Source: Paenibacillus sp. USDA918EY
GTDB lineage: Bacteria; Bacillota; Bacilli; Paenibacillales; Paenibacillaceae
Length of the DNA stretch: 64,000 nt
Direction: 5' to 3'
NCBI RefSeq assembly: GCF_009870825.1
Contig: NZ_WTWY01000003.1
Location: forward strand, 1-64,000
Shown piece by piece: positions 54,747-63,892 of this stretch; the stretch's first letter is position 1; every line of letters starts with the position of its first letter. The notes beneath the pieces are model-generated. The model had not been told where the DNA came from and searched no databases. It saw only the letters and a list, made by a program, of their open reading frames with translations. The translations under genes were made by a program, and so were the position numbers.

Positions 54747-54817
54747 CCGTTTGCCTCTCCTTTCTTTGCGTGCGTGTCACCCTTTAAGGGTTGATTGACG
54801 CATCACGTTCCCCTATT

Positions 54818-54860
54818 AAAAACACGTCTATCGGCATCCCCCAAAATAGACTGCATATGG
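54818..54860. repeat. copy 4 of the dispersed intergenic repeat
   Basis: AAAAACACGTCTATCG followed after about a dozen bases by CAAAATAGACT. It is the most diverged copy and lies in the opposite orientation to the others. Confidence 0.45.
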
Positions 54861-54981
54861 CAGAAGTTCTTTGGGATGAATCCCCCTCGTGTTCTTGAAA
54901 TGTATACTTTCTTACATATTAAATATACCCCTTTTATGGGTCTTGCCGTCAATGCGGATCCGGAAAATGGATAAAAACGCC

Positions 54982-55015
54982 AAAAAAACCATCCTATCTC
55001 CCGGATCGGATGGTT
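54982..55015 (-). terminator. terminator of the MFS gene at 55048
   Basis: AACCATCC (54987-54994) pairs with GGATGGTT (55008-55015); seven T follow on the minus strand. Confidence 0.82.
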
Positions 55016-55047
55016 TTCCTGAAACGATCATGTTCAATTCTGCAGCC

Positions 55048-56307
55048 TCAGCCGGCCCGCAATATTTTCCGCCCGAACGTCATCGTAACGCCAATCATGG
55101 CGAGCCCAACGATCAGCTGCATGCCGTAAATCCGGATCCATTCGGGCCCATGCTGGATCGCTTCGGAGATGTTGCCGCCGAGCAGCGGACCGAAAAAAGC
55201 GGACACGCCCGTAATCGCAGCGTACATCGCCATGTACATCGGACGTTCGCTTTTGGGCGTATCGCCGATCATGAAATTGAAGGCCAGCTGGTTAAAGCCG
55301 CCAACTCCGACCCCAAAGACGATATGCGCGGCAAACAGGACGGCAAGCATCGGCAGCACGGACAAGAGCCCCCACAGCAAACAAGACAGGGCGATGACCG
55401 GCAGCGTCCAAAAAAGCAGGCGCCTGTTGCCGTACCGCGTATTCAGGCTGCCCCAGACGTAAAAGCTTCCCATCATAAAAACGGTCTGGGCAACGTTCAA
55501 AAGCGACAACGTTTGATGATTGATGTGCAGCAGCACGAGCATGACGAAGGAATACAGCGGAACCACCAGGTTTTGCAAAAACAGAAACCCGCCCAAAAAA
55601 AGGGTGGCTTTCATGAATGCCCCGTCCTGAAGCGGTTTTTTCAGCATCGGGACAAAGCGGCGCTCCGAGGAATGCTCGAACGGCATATCGGGATAAAAGA
55701 AAAACATCGCGATGTTGGCGGCGATGCAAATCCAGACGATGACGTACAGGATCAGATACCCTCTGCCCCCGGGTTCATGGTCCAGGATCATTCCTCCGCC
55801 GTACATGACAAGGGTCCCGAGGGCGTTCAGCATCGTGTTGCGGATGCCGAAATACCTTCCCCTGACGCGCGCCGGAACGATATCGCTGATCAGCGAGTTC
55901 CATAGAATCCCGCCGACGGTGTTAAACGTAAAAGCAAGCGTATACAAAATGATAAATGCCGTGACCCATAACGGCTTGGGAAAAAGGAACGGGATCAATC
56001 CCGTGGCTCCCCACAACAGCCGGTGGATGGCTACGAACAGGACCAAAGTCCATTTCCGGCTCCGCAGCCGTTGGATCAGAAACGCCGCGAACAGCTGGGC
56101 GATATTTACGAACGTCGTGATCGCAAGCACGAAGCCCAGTTGACTGGAGTTCGCTCCGAGATACAGCAAATACCCTGTCAGGAATTGGCCGCCGAGCAGC
56201 GTCTGGAACATCACCGCGGGCACGCCTTCCATCGTGGCAATCCTCAGGTTTTTGCGCTGGACCGATGTCCTGCGCGGGTACTGCCGTCTCGTTCTAAATG
56301 AAATCAT
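55048..56307 (-). CDS. MFS transporter, substrate unknown
   Basis: 419 residues with 12 hydrophobic segments. The central cytoplasmic motif VPARVRGRYFGIRNT is typical of a branch of MFS permeases with few characterised members. GGAGAG precedes the ATG. It lies downstream of the rhaD aldolase gene on the same strand but has its own promoter, so a link to sugar uptake is only a suggestion. Confidence 0.85.
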   Translation of the reverse strand: MISFRTRRQYPRRTSVQRKNLRIATMEGVPAVMFQTLLGGQFLTGYLLYLGANSSQLGFVLAITTFVNIAQLFAAFLIQRLRSRKWTLVLFVAIHRLLWGATGLIPFLFPKPLWVTAFIILYTLAFTFNTVGGILWNSLISDIVPARVRGRYFGIRNTMLNALGTLVMYGGGMILDHEPGGRGYLILYVIVWICIAANIAMFFFYPDMPFEHSSERRFVPMLKKPLQDGAFMKATLFLGGFLFLQNLVVPLYSFVMLVLLHINHQTLSLLNVAQTVFMMGSFYVWGSLNTRYGNRRLLFWTLPVIALSCLLWGLLSVLPMLAVLFAAHIVFGVGVGGFNQLAFNFMIGDTPKSERPMYMAMYAAITGVSAFFGPLLGGNISEAIQHGPEWIRIYGMQLIVGLAMIGVTMTFGRKILRAG

Positions 56308-56394
56308 GGTGTACTCTCCTTCGAGGCTCCAGTTTGTTAACTTCGGGCATGAACGGCAGGGGGCGAAGGCCGTTTTTTCTTCTCTTTGATCATC

Positions 56395-56422
56395 ATTCTA
56401 CTCGCAAAGGGAATCGAGTCAA
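56395..56422 (-). promoter_or_regulatory. promoter of the MFS gene
   Basis: TTGACT (complement of 56417-56422), 16-base spacer, TAGAAT (complement of 56395-56400), about 90 bases from the start codon. Confidence 0.6.
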
Positions 56423-56587
56423 TATGGACGGACGGCCTCAAATCACAAAAATATTTGTGCGAGTTCACGTGGAAATGCCGCTCCGAAAACGTTATATTTT
56501 AAGGTCATGGATCGCTGCGGAACAAAGCCTCAAGCCGGACTCAAAATTCCTCAAATGAGGCCCTTCTTCCTGCGCGGCTTGGTCCCG

Positions 56588-57433
56588 TCACGCTTGAAGT
56601 ATCCCCGGAGCCGGCGTCACGCCGAATGCTTCGGCAAGTTCCGACAGCTCCCGGTCTGCGATCGCCTGTTTGATGCCGTGTCCGGCGGCAAGCATGTAGA
56701 TCCGGGCGGCCTTTTCCACCGTTTCGATCAGGCCGAACGTTTCGTCGATCGTCGATCCGGTTGCAAAAATGCCGTGATGCGGCCATACGACGACGCGTTG
56801 GCCCCTCATTTTGCCGGCCGTTTTCCGTCCGATTTCCGCTCCGCCCGGAACCATCCAAGGCAGCATGCCGACGCCTTCGGGAAACACGACGATACATTCG
56901 GTGCACATTTGCCACAGCGTTTTTGTGAATTTTTTCTCATCCAAGTCATGGACAAAGGTCATGGCGATTACATGCGTGGCATGCGTATGCATGACGACGC
57001 GGTGGCCGGGATCGGCGTTCAGCCGCTCGATATGGCTCATGAAATGCGAAGCCAATTCGCTGGTGGGTTGCGCATTTCCTTCAAACCCCCATAATACTTC
57101 GACATGCCCGCCGTCGGTCGTTACGCGAATCACGCCCAGGTTGGCGGCAGGATCGGAAATCATATTGCGGAAATATTTCCCCGATCCGGTGACCAGAAAC
57201 AGTTTGCCGGCAAGCTCCGGCACCGGGAACGATAAGGCGATGGTCCGGCCCGTTCCGCGAAGGTTTACATAAGGGGCGATCTCTTCTTCCTCCAAAATCC
57301 GGCTGATATTCCCGCCATTGCGCTCGTCCCACCCGAGTGTCCACATTTGGTATGCGATCTCCGCCATTTCGCGAACGGCCGGGATTCCCGCCATTGAAAA
57401 GCAGCGGTCCGACGTTATGATTGTCGTGCTCAC
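56588..57433 (-). CDS. rhaD: rhamnulose-1-phosphate aldolase
   Basis: 281 residues, a class II zinc aldolase that splits rhamnulose-1-phosphate to dihydroxyacetone phosphate and lactaldehyde. The zinc ligands are seen in MHTHATH and [16 protein letters not shown] marks the phosphate site. The length matches E. coli RhaD. The start is GTG, with AAAGGAGAGG six bases before it. It duplicates the aldolase function of rhaEW and shares a 16-base motif with that gene. Confidence 0.92.
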   Translation of the reverse strand: MSTTIITSDRCFSMAGIPAVREMAEIAYQMWTLGWDERNGGNISRILEEEEIAPYVNLRGTGRTIALSFPVPELAGKLFLVTGSGKYFRNMISDPAANLGVIRVTTDGGHVEVLWGFEGNAQPTSELASHFMSHIERLNADPGHRVVMHTHATHVIAMTFVHDLDEKKFTKTLWQMCTECIVVFPEGVGMLPWMVPGGAEIGRKTAGKMRGQRVVVWPHHGIFATGSTIDETFGLIETVEKAARIYMLAAGHGIKQAIADRELSELAEAFGVTPAPGILQA

Positions 57434-57548
57434 AGTAAGCCTCTCCTTTGATATGATCTGTATGGTTCACCTTCATCGTACGCTTCGAGGTTCCATGAAG
57501 TCAACACAAACAAACATAATAATGTTTATTTATCTTTGGTTTTGTATT

Positions 57549-57564
57549 TTTTATGTCTGATTAT
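57549..57564. promoter_or_regulatory. 16-base motif shared with the rhaEW upstream region
   Basis: TTTTATGTCTGATTAT, identical to 25509-25524. It lies 116 bases upstream of rhaD. Confidence 0.55.
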
Positions 57565-57595
57565 AATCGTTATACGTCTTTTTACCCTGTTTATA

Positions 57596-57624
57596 TTGAC
57601 ATTTTCAGGAATTCGATTTATATT
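57596..57624 (+). promoter_or_regulatory. sigma-A promoter upstream of the nested terminator
   Basis: TTGACA (57596-57601), 17-base spacer, TATATT (57619-57624). It drives a leader or small RNA on the plus strand. Confidence 0.7.
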
Positions 57625-57648
57625 ATTATAAAATTTATCGATGATCGG

Positions 57649-57708
57649 CTTACGTTGAAGCACTCGTAAGAAAAAGGCTGCCATGCCTTTTTTTGCGGGT
57701 GCTTTTTT
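57649..57708 (+). terminator. nested double terminator with a competing hairpin
   Basis: AAAGGC/GCCTTT (57673-57690) forms an inner terminator followed by T. An outer stem AGCACTCG/CGGGTGCT (57659-57703) encloses it and has its own T run. CTTACG/CGTAAG (57649-57670) would break the outer stem. It lies between a promoter and the gene at 57771. Confidence 0.65.
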
Positions 57709-57770
57709 GCATTTTACGACCTACATTCCGCAGCCGCTCGTCCCATCTTCTACCGTAAAGGAGAATGTTG

Positions 57771-58598
57771 ATGAAACCCTTTGTAAAATTGGCCCTTACC
57801 GCCCTGTCGCTCGCGATCTCGTTGTGTCTATTTGACCCCCGCAGCGCTGAAGCCGCAGCTTCGATGCAGTGGTCTTCGTCCCAGCAAAACGCCGTTGATC
57901 GCGCCGTCGCCTCGGACGCCGGACTCCGCGCCCAACTGTCTACGCTGTACCGCACGTTCACGGACCTGCAGGAACAGCTGCGCAAGGCCGATCAGGAGAT
58001 CAATGCGCTGCATTACAAAAACGAAGAAATCAAATCGAACCTGACGAAGCAAATCAAGTTGATCGACGCGGACAAAATCGCCAAACTCGAAGCTGCCGCC
58101 AAGCAGGCGAAAGACAAATACAAACCTTTGTTTTCGATGTACACGTCGCTCAACCAGCAGATCCAAACCGCAAGCAAGCTCAAAAACAAGCAGCTTTCCT
58201 CCGCGCTCAAAGCCCAGGCCGACACGATGAAAATCGCGGTGCAAATCGCCAAAGCGGACATAAAAAACAAGGAGCAGGCGCTGGCCGCCGCCAAAACGAA
58301 GCGGACCGCCGCGCAGAAAAAAATCCGGGGGATCATGGCCGCAGCCGATCCGCTCCGCATCCGGATCAAAGCCGAAAAAAGCACGGCCAGCAGCCTGAAC
58401 AAAAACGTCAGCCCGATGTGGCGAAACGTCACCCAATCCGTCAAAGGCGGAAACGGAAAACAAATTTACAATACACTGAATACCCTTGTGTCGCAGCTTC
58501 GGCAAGTCCAAGCCCAAAAACAAAAAATTCTATCGCTTGAAAACCAGATCGGCGGCATCCTGCAAAACGCCAAATCCCAGCTTGCTTCCGTGTCGTAA
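57771..58598 (+). CDS. secreted coiled-coil protein of unknown function
   Basis: 275 residues. A signal peptide (LALTALSLAISLCLF to AEAAAS) is followed by an almost continuous helical region with heptad-like spacing rich in lysine, glutamine and alanine. It has no cysteine and no catalytic motif. It may be a wall- or membrane-associated structural protein. ATG 57771 lies seven bases from AAAGGAG; the ATG at 57765 is too close. Confidence 0.78.
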   Translation: MKPFVKLALTALSLAISLCLFDPRSAEAAASMQWSSSQQNAVDRAVASDAGLRAQLSTLYRTFTDLQEQLRKADQEINALHYKNEEIKSNLTKQIKLIDADKIAKLEAAAKQAKDKYKPLFSMYTSLNQQIQTASKLKNKQLSSALKAQADTMKIAVQIAKADIKNKEQALAAAKTKRTAAQKKIRGIMAAADPLRIRIKAEKSTASSLNKNVSPMWRNVTQSVKGGNGKQIYNTLNTLVSQLRQVQAQKQKILSLENQIGGILQNAKSQLASVS

Positions 58599-58742
58599 AC
58601 CCGCCGCCCGGTGAAATAAGCGGCCTCCGAAATTTTGATTGCGCCTACAGCCAGATTTTGGTATGATGGAATCCTTCTCACTCATTACGCCTTGACTGAA
58701 GTTGACGGATTACGTCGCCACGAAACTTATCGGAGGTGTTCA

Positions 58743-59519
58743 ATGCTCTATTTCACTTTGGCTTCCAAAGCGTACGCCCGCAATTTGCACTACCGCGGAG
58801 CGCACATGCTGCACAACGTTGCAAGCGCTCTTTTCGGCTACCTGTATGCCTGCATCTGGATCGGAATCGGACAGGACCACCCGCTTGGCGAATACGGCGT
58901 GCACGGCATGGTCGGCTACATTGCTTTTAATCAGGCATCGCTGTGGGTGTCAGGCTTTATGACGAACGGACTCGGGATACCGCAAGCGGTCAGGACAGGC
59001 CAAATCTCGCTCGATTTAATGCGGCCTGTCCATTTGTTTGTCATGTGCATGTGCAGGGAATGGGGACAGATCGCGTATCAATTCGTTTATAAATCCCTCC
59101 CCATTTACCTGCTGTACATGCTTGTGTTCAAACTTTCGCTGCCCTCGCATCCGGCGGCGCTGCTGTTTGCGGTGATCGCCCTCGCGGCTGCCGGATACAT
59201 GTCCATCTGCATCAATTACATCATTGGCGCAACATCCCTCTGGACTACGGAATCAAGCTGGTTGACCTGGGTGAACCACGCGCTTATCAATTTGCTTGCG
59301 GGGTTCCTCATCCCCGTAGAATGGCTGCCGTCTTGGCTGCAGACGGTCAGCTGGTTGTCCCCGTATCCTTATCTGATGTACGTCCCGACAAGAATGTACA
59401 TGGGGTATGAACATGCCGGAGTCCTGGCCGGCTCGTTTGCATGGTGCGTGCTTCTTACGCTGCTCTGCCTGCTCGTCACGGCCCTGGTCAGACGGAAAGT
59501 GGAGGTGCAAGGGGGATGA
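58743..59519 (+). CDS. ABC-2-type exporter permease 1
   Basis: 258 residues, six transmembrane segments, of the family in which two different permeases pair with one ATPase (ABC2_membrane_6-like). The sequence LDLMRPVHLFVMCMCREW is a family landmark, also seen as LLTRPVPILLALMSQNV in the next gene. GGAGGT precedes the ATG, and the stop overlaps the next start. The substrate is unknown. Confidence 0.86.
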   Translation: MLYFTLASKAYARNLHYRGAHMLHNVASALFGYLYACIWIGIGQDHPLGEYGVHGMVGYIAFNQASLWVSGFMTNGLGIPQAVRTGQISLDLMRPVHLFVMCMCREWGQIAYQFVYKSLPIYLLYMLVFKLSLPSHPAALLFAVIALAAAGYMSICINYIIGATSLWTTESSWLTWVNHALINLLAGFLIPVEWLPSWLQTVSWLSPYPYLMYVPTRMYMGYEHAGVLAGSFAWCVLLTLLCLLVTALVRRKVEVQGG

Positions 59520-60316
59520 CAATGAAATATTGGCTGGAACTCTATGCCGTACTTATCCGTTCAAGCATCCGAAGCCGGATGCAATACAGGTTCAATTTTG
59601 CGCTTGGCACTCTTCTTGCCGCGATCATCCAAATCGCGGAATTTTTGATGATCGCCATCATTCTGAACAAATTCGGCGCCGTCAAAGGCTGGTCGCTGTA
59701 TGAGGTAGGGTATCTGTTTGCCGTCATGACGTTATCCAAAACGCTGTACCGCACCTTCGCCAGCGACGTCCACCACCTGGAGAGGTATTTGACGACAGGG
59801 GAGCTCGATCAGCTGCTGACGCGGCCGGTTCCGATTCTGCTTGCCCTGATGAGCCAAAACGTCCGTTTGATGCCGGGCGAACTGCTGCAGGGAGGCGGCA
59901 TTTTGTACTGGTCGATGCACGGCTTGATCGCAAGCGGCCAGATCGCATGGACGGCTCTTCCGTATACCTTGGTTGTCATCGCCATCGGCGCCGTGATCCT
60001 GTTCTCCATCGGGCTCGCGACCGCGACGGCGGGCTTTTGGACGACGCGGATCGAGGAGCTGCAGACGTTGACGGAGGACGCTTCGCAGACGGCGGCCCGC
60101 TACCCGCTTGTGCTGTACCCTGCCTGGCTCCGCTCCCTGCTGCTTGTCGCCATTCCCGTCGGTTTCGTCAATTTTGTCCCTTCCTTGTTCATTTTGCGGG
60201 GGGAATACGGCCCGTGGCTGATTTGCGCCATCGCGCTGCTGGCCGCCCTCGTCCTGGGCCTCGCCATGAAATTTTGGAAGTTTGGACTTTCGCGATATCA
60301 AAGCACGGGAAGCTAA
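59516..60316 (+). CDS. ABC-2-type exporter permease 2
   Basis: 266 residues with six transmembrane segments. It is homologous to the first permease in the TGELDQLLTRPVP region, so the two likely form a heterodimer. ATG 59516 overlaps the previous stop (ATGA); ATG 59522 is an alternative. It is coupled to the upstream gene and followed 78 bases later by the ATPase. Confidence 0.86.
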   Translation: MTMKYWLELYAVLIRSSIRSRMQYRFNFALGTLLAAIIQIAEFLMIAIILNKFGAVKGWSLYEVGYLFAVMTLSKTLYRTFASDVHHLERYLTTGELDQLLTRPVPILLALMSQNVRLMPGELLQGGGILYWSMHGLIASGQIAWTALPYTLVVIAIGAVILFSIGLATATAGFWTTRIEELQTLTEDASQTAARYPLVLYPAWLRSLLLVAIPVGFVNFVPSLFILRGEYGPWLICAIALLAALVLGLAMKFWKFGLSRYQSTGS

Positions 60317-60394
60317 AAATGCATGTTCAGAAAGGTCGGTTTTCAGCGCCGGGAAGATCGTTGAACGACCTCTAAAAGAAAAGGAGAGCTGGTC

Positions 60395-61408
60395 ATGGGA
60401 GCCATGATAGAAGCATGCGGTCTGCACAAGCAATTCCGGACGCCGGTCGTCAAAGAAGGCCGTTTCGCCGGATTCCGCACGTTGTTTACGAAGGAATACC
60501 GTCTCAAGGAGGCGGTGAAGGATATCAACTTTACGATCGAAAAAGGGGATTTCGTCGGGTACATCGGTCCGAACGGAGCCGGCAAATCGACGACGATCAA
60601 AATGCTGACAGGCATCCTCCATCCTTCTTCGGGTGAGGTCAAAATCAATGGAGTCGATCCCCATAAGCACAGGCGGCAGGTCGCCAAAAAGCTTGGCGTC
60701 GTGTTCGGGCAGCGCAGCCAGCTGTGGTGGGACCTGCCCGTCAAAGATTCGTACGACATTTTGGCCCATATGTACAAAGTGTCCGCATCCGAAAAAGAAA
60801 AGCGGCTGGACGAGTTGGGGGAACTGCTTGATCTGCGTGAATTTTGGGAAACGCCGGTCCGCAAGCTGTCGCTCGGACAGCGCATGCGCGCCGATATCGC
60901 CGCCTCCATGCTGCATGATCCCGACGTGCTTTTTCTGGATGAGCCGACCATCGGCCTGGACGTCACGGCCAAACGCAGCATCCGCGGATTTTTAAAAACG
61001 CTGAACAGCGAGTTCGGCAAAACGATTTTGCTGACCACCCATGATATGGACGACATCGAACAGCTCTGCGAACGGGTGATGGTCATCAATCACGGGGAGC
61101 TCAGCTACGAAGGGACCATCGAACATCTGCGGGAAAAAATCGGGCTTCCGACGGTCATCCGCATCGTGTTCCGCGGGTCCTACCGGCTGCCTGCCTCTGA
61201 CAGCTCCGGGCTGCCGATACAGCTGAACCTGGATACGGAAGGTTCGTATCGGATCGTCGAAGCAAGCGGCAGCGAAGTGCTGATCGAAGCAAACCGGCAG
61301 CAGGTCAAAGCCATGGACATTTTGCGGACGGTCGGCGGCTGGGGCGAGGTTGCGGATATTCATATGGAGGAACCCGATTTCGAGGAGATCATTCACCGGG
61401 TATATTAG
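60395..61408 (+). CDS. ABC exporter ATP-binding protein
   Basis: 337 residues. Walker A is GPNGAGKSTT, the signature is LSLGQRMRADIA, Walker B is VLFLDEPTIGLD, and TTHDMDD contains the switch histidine. The C-terminal 90 residues form an accessory domain. GGAGAG lies before the ATG. It completes the permease-permease-ATPase unit, similar in layout to exporters of toxic organic cations in other bacteria. Confidence 0.92.
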   Translation: MGAMIEACGLHKQFRTPVVKEGRFAGFRTLFTKEYRLKEAVKDINFTIEKGDFVGYIGPNGAGKSTTIKMLTGILHPSSGEVKINGVDPHKHRRQVAKKLGVVFGQRSQLWWDLPVKDSYDILAHMYKVSASEKEKRLDELGELLDLREFWETPVRKLSLGQRMRADIAASMLHDPDVLFLDEPTIGLDVTAKRSIRGFLKTLNSEFGKTILLTTHDMDDIEQLCERVMVINHGELSYEGTIEHLREKIGLPTVIRIVFRGSYRLPASDSSGLPIQLNLDTEGSYRIVEASGSEVLIEANRQQVKAMDILRTVGGWGEVADIHMEEPDFEEIIHRVY

Positions 61409-61417
61409 TGTTGCAGA

Positions 61418-61474
61418 GACAGGAGGCAGGACGGCGGAAGCATAGGGCCTTTCGTGACGGCTGCCCCTGTCTTT
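61418..61474 (+). terminator. terminator of the ABC exporter operon
   Basis: GACAGG and GGCAG (61418-61429) pair with CTGCC and CCTGTC (61461-61471), followed by TTTATT. Confidence 0.75.
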
Positions 61475-61483
61475 ATTGCTGCG

Positions 61484-62584
61484 TCATAGGGTATGAAGAA
61501 GCACCGGCGGGCCCGCATGCTCCACCACTTCAAAGTGGTTGGCCCGTTCGTTCAAAAAGACGATTTTTCCGCAAAAACCGCTGTTCATCAGCGTAAATGC
61601 TTCCTCATATCGGTCAAGCGAGCAGGTATGGGTCACCAGCTTCTCCAACCCGAGCTTGCCGCTTTGCAAAAGTCCCTTCATCTGGTACCACGTTTCGTGC
61701 ATGCGCCGTCCGGTAATCCCTTCGACGCGGAGCCCCTTAAAAATGACTTGCCCCCAATCCATCGCCGCCTCGCTGCTTGGAATGCCGAGCATCGACACGC
61801 GTGCCGCACGGGCCGCCGCCTCGAATCCGTCCCGAATGCCCTGCGGATGCCCCGACATCTCCAGCACGACCTCCGCGCCTTCCCCGCCCGTTGCTTTGTT
61901 CACCATTTCGGCCAAATCGGAACCGGCGCTGTCGACGACGACGTCCGCCCCCATCTCCCGTGCTTTTTGCAGGCGGTAAGGATGCACGTCGGCCGCTATG
62001 ATCCGTCCGGCCCCGCAGGCTTTTGCGACGGAAATGGCCATGAGCCCGATCAATCCCGCCCCGACGACCAGCACCGATTTTCCGACGATTTCGCCGGCGA
62101 GCACCGCGTGTACCGCATTGCCCAAAGGGTCCTGCAAACAAGCCAGCTCAAAGGGCATCTCCGGATCATTATGAATGATGCTGTCCGCTTTGACGACCGC
62201 ATACTCCGCAAAACATCCCGGCGCGGTAATGCCGAAGCTGCGGGTATGGCGGCACACATGCGCGCGGCCGGTGCGGCATGCCTTGCATGTTCCGCAAACC
62301 ATATGGCCTTCGGCGGACACATGGTCTCCGATCCTCGCATCTTTTACCTGCCCGCCTGTTTCGACGACGATGCCGGCAAATTCATGGCCGAATACGTTTC
62401 CGGTGACAACCGACTTTTGCGCCCACGCATCCCAATTGTAAATATGTACATCCGTGCCGCAAATCGAGCTCGCCTTGACCTTCACGAGCACCTCGTCCGG
62501 ACCGATGGCGGGAACGGGAATGTTTTTATATACGGCCCCTGGAGCGCTGCGCTCTTTCACGAGGCCGGTCATTGTTTTTGGCAT
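61484..62584 (-). CDS. tdh: L-threonine 3-dehydrogenase, zinc-dependent
   Basis: 366 residues of the medium-chain dehydrogenase family. It oxidises threonine to 2-amino-3-ketobutyrate. The catalytic zinc ligand C42 is in CGTDVHIYNWDAWAQ, which is characteristic of Tdh; structural zinc ligands are C97, C100, C103 and C111; GAGLIGLMAISVAKACGA binds NAD. The C-terminus is about 20 residues longer than usual (NHFEVVEHAGPPVLLHTL). No kbl gene is beside it, though the usual partner enzyme is Kbl. It follows the acyltransferase by 19 bases. Confidence 0.88.
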   Translation of the reverse strand: MPKTMTGLVKERSAPGAVYKNIPVPAIGPDEVLVKVKASSICGTDVHIYNWDAWAQKSVVTGNVFGHEFAGIVVETGGQVKDARIGDHVSAEGHMVCGTCKACRTGRAHVCRHTRSFGITAPGCFAEYAVVKADSIIHNDPEMPFELACLQDPLGNAVHAVLAGEIVGKSVLVVGAGLIGLMAISVAKACGAGRIIAADVHPYRLQKAREMGADVVVDSAGSDLAEMVNKATGGEGAEVVLEMSGHPQGIRDGFEAAARAARVSMLGIPSSEAAMDWGQVIFKGLRVEGITGRRMHETWYQMKGLLQSGKLGLEKLVTHTCSLDRYEEAFTLMNSGFCGKIVFLNERANHFEVVEHAGPPVLLHTL

Positions 62585-62603
62585 GGATAATAACCCCTTA
62601 TAT

Positions 62604-63788
62604 TCAATTTTTTTTATCAAACAAATCAACATATTTGGAAGGCACTGAAGAACCCACAGCAACGTCACGCATTTTTTTGCCTGTCTTGCGATGAAGCAAA
62701 TCTCGCATTTTCTTGCGCAATGGTTCCTCTACAACATGATAGGTAATGGATGCGGAAACAATCACTAAAGCAAAGGTTAAGAATAAAAGCAGCATTCGGA
62801 TCGGCAATGATCCATGCGAAAAATACTTCATTACGGCGCCAAGGACAAAGAATTTTACGATCATGTGCAAAAGGTATACGGAATAGGAAATTTTTCCGAG
62901 GTATACGATGACCGGAGAAGCAAGACATTTGCTGATGATATTTTTTCCATAAGCCAGACCAAGAATCAAAAAGGGAACAAACAACGTTGAAAAAGAGGTT
63001 AACGACGAAAAGAACACGGCCGTACCCACGAAAAACACCAAAAGAATCGGGCAGATTACATTCCACTTCCCCCTTCTCCACCCGTCGTTCTGAAATATGG
63101 CATAGGCCAACGAACCTGCGGCAAAACAAGTGATTACATTTACAATATTTTCGAAATCATAAGACGTCAACACTTGCAAAACCCGTGTTTCCGACAGACC
63201 GAATCCGATGATAAAAACGACGCCCATAGCCGCAATCACTTGCGTGATGGTTTTCATTTTATTGACCAAAAGTAGGACCAATGGAAACCCCATGTATGCA
63301 AACCATTCCGCGCTGACGGACCATGCCGGCCCGTTCCATGGATACCATCCGGAGTCCGCCCATCCCTGAACCATGAATATGTATGCGATAAAACCTGCAA
63401 GCGAGTAATCGCCCTGCTTGTTGAGCTCCACGTGCAAAACCGACGCCGCGGCGAACATCAAAACCATTAACAGCAAGGAAAATATATACACGGGATATAT
63501 TCTGGCCAAACGCAAGCCGAGAAACCTTTTGTATTTGTGAATGTCAAACTTGGAGAAATAGGCTTGGTAGTTATACGTAATAATAAAACCGCTTAAGACG
63601 AAAAACACGTTGACTCCGAGCCACCCCTTTTCGAAAAATGGCATGAGCCATTGTAGTCCGGGGACCAGCGAAACGATCAGATCCGAGAAATGAAAAAGCA
63701 CCACCCATAATGCAGCGAACGCACGTACACCCGTCAGAGCAGGTAAATCGCCTTTTTTCGTGCTTGCTTCCAAATTGACGGCATTCAT
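62604..63788 (-). CDS. acyltransferase 3 family membrane protein
   Basis: 394 residues with about ten transmembrane segments. The N-terminal motif ALTGVRAFAALWVVLFHFSD contains the catalytic-type histidine, and FEKGWLGVNVFFVLSGFII is the family hallmark. Such enzymes O-acetylate surface polysaccharides or exopolysaccharides. The gene looks AT-richer than its neighbours. The ribosome site CGGGGG is modest. Confidence 0.9.
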   Translation of the reverse strand: MNAVNLEASTKKGDLPALTGVRAFAALWVVLFHFSDLIVSLVPGLQWLMPFFEKGWLGVNVFFVLSGFIITYNYQAYFSKFDIHKYKRFLGLRLARIYPVYIFSLLLMVLMFAAASVLHVELNKQGDYSLAGFIAYIFMVQGWADSGWYPWNGPAWSVSAEWFAYMGFPLVLLLVNKMKTITQVIAAMGVVFIIGFGLSETRVLQVLTSYDFENIVNVITCFAAGSLAYAIFQNDGWRRGKWNVICPILLVFFVGTAVFFSSLTSFSTLFVPFLILGLAYGKNIISKCLASPVIVYLGKISYSVYLLHMIVKFFVLGAVMKYFSHGSLPIRMLLLFLTFALVIVSASITYHVVEEPLRKKMRDLLHRKTGKKMRDVAVGSSVPSKYVDLFDKKN

Positions 63789-63892
63789 TTTAAGCCCCCG
63801 TTTTCATAGAATCTCACAACAAAAAAACTTCGTTCTTATCCGGGAAGATTTGACCGAAGTTCCAATCGGTATTCAATTTTCTATTGAATTTG

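Larger units (their letters stand above)
54747..55047. other. intergenic region between gabD and an MFS gene
   Basis: 301 bases with no convincing gene. It holds the gabD promoter region, copy 4 of the dispersed repeat, and the terminator of the MFS gene. Confidence 0.6.
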
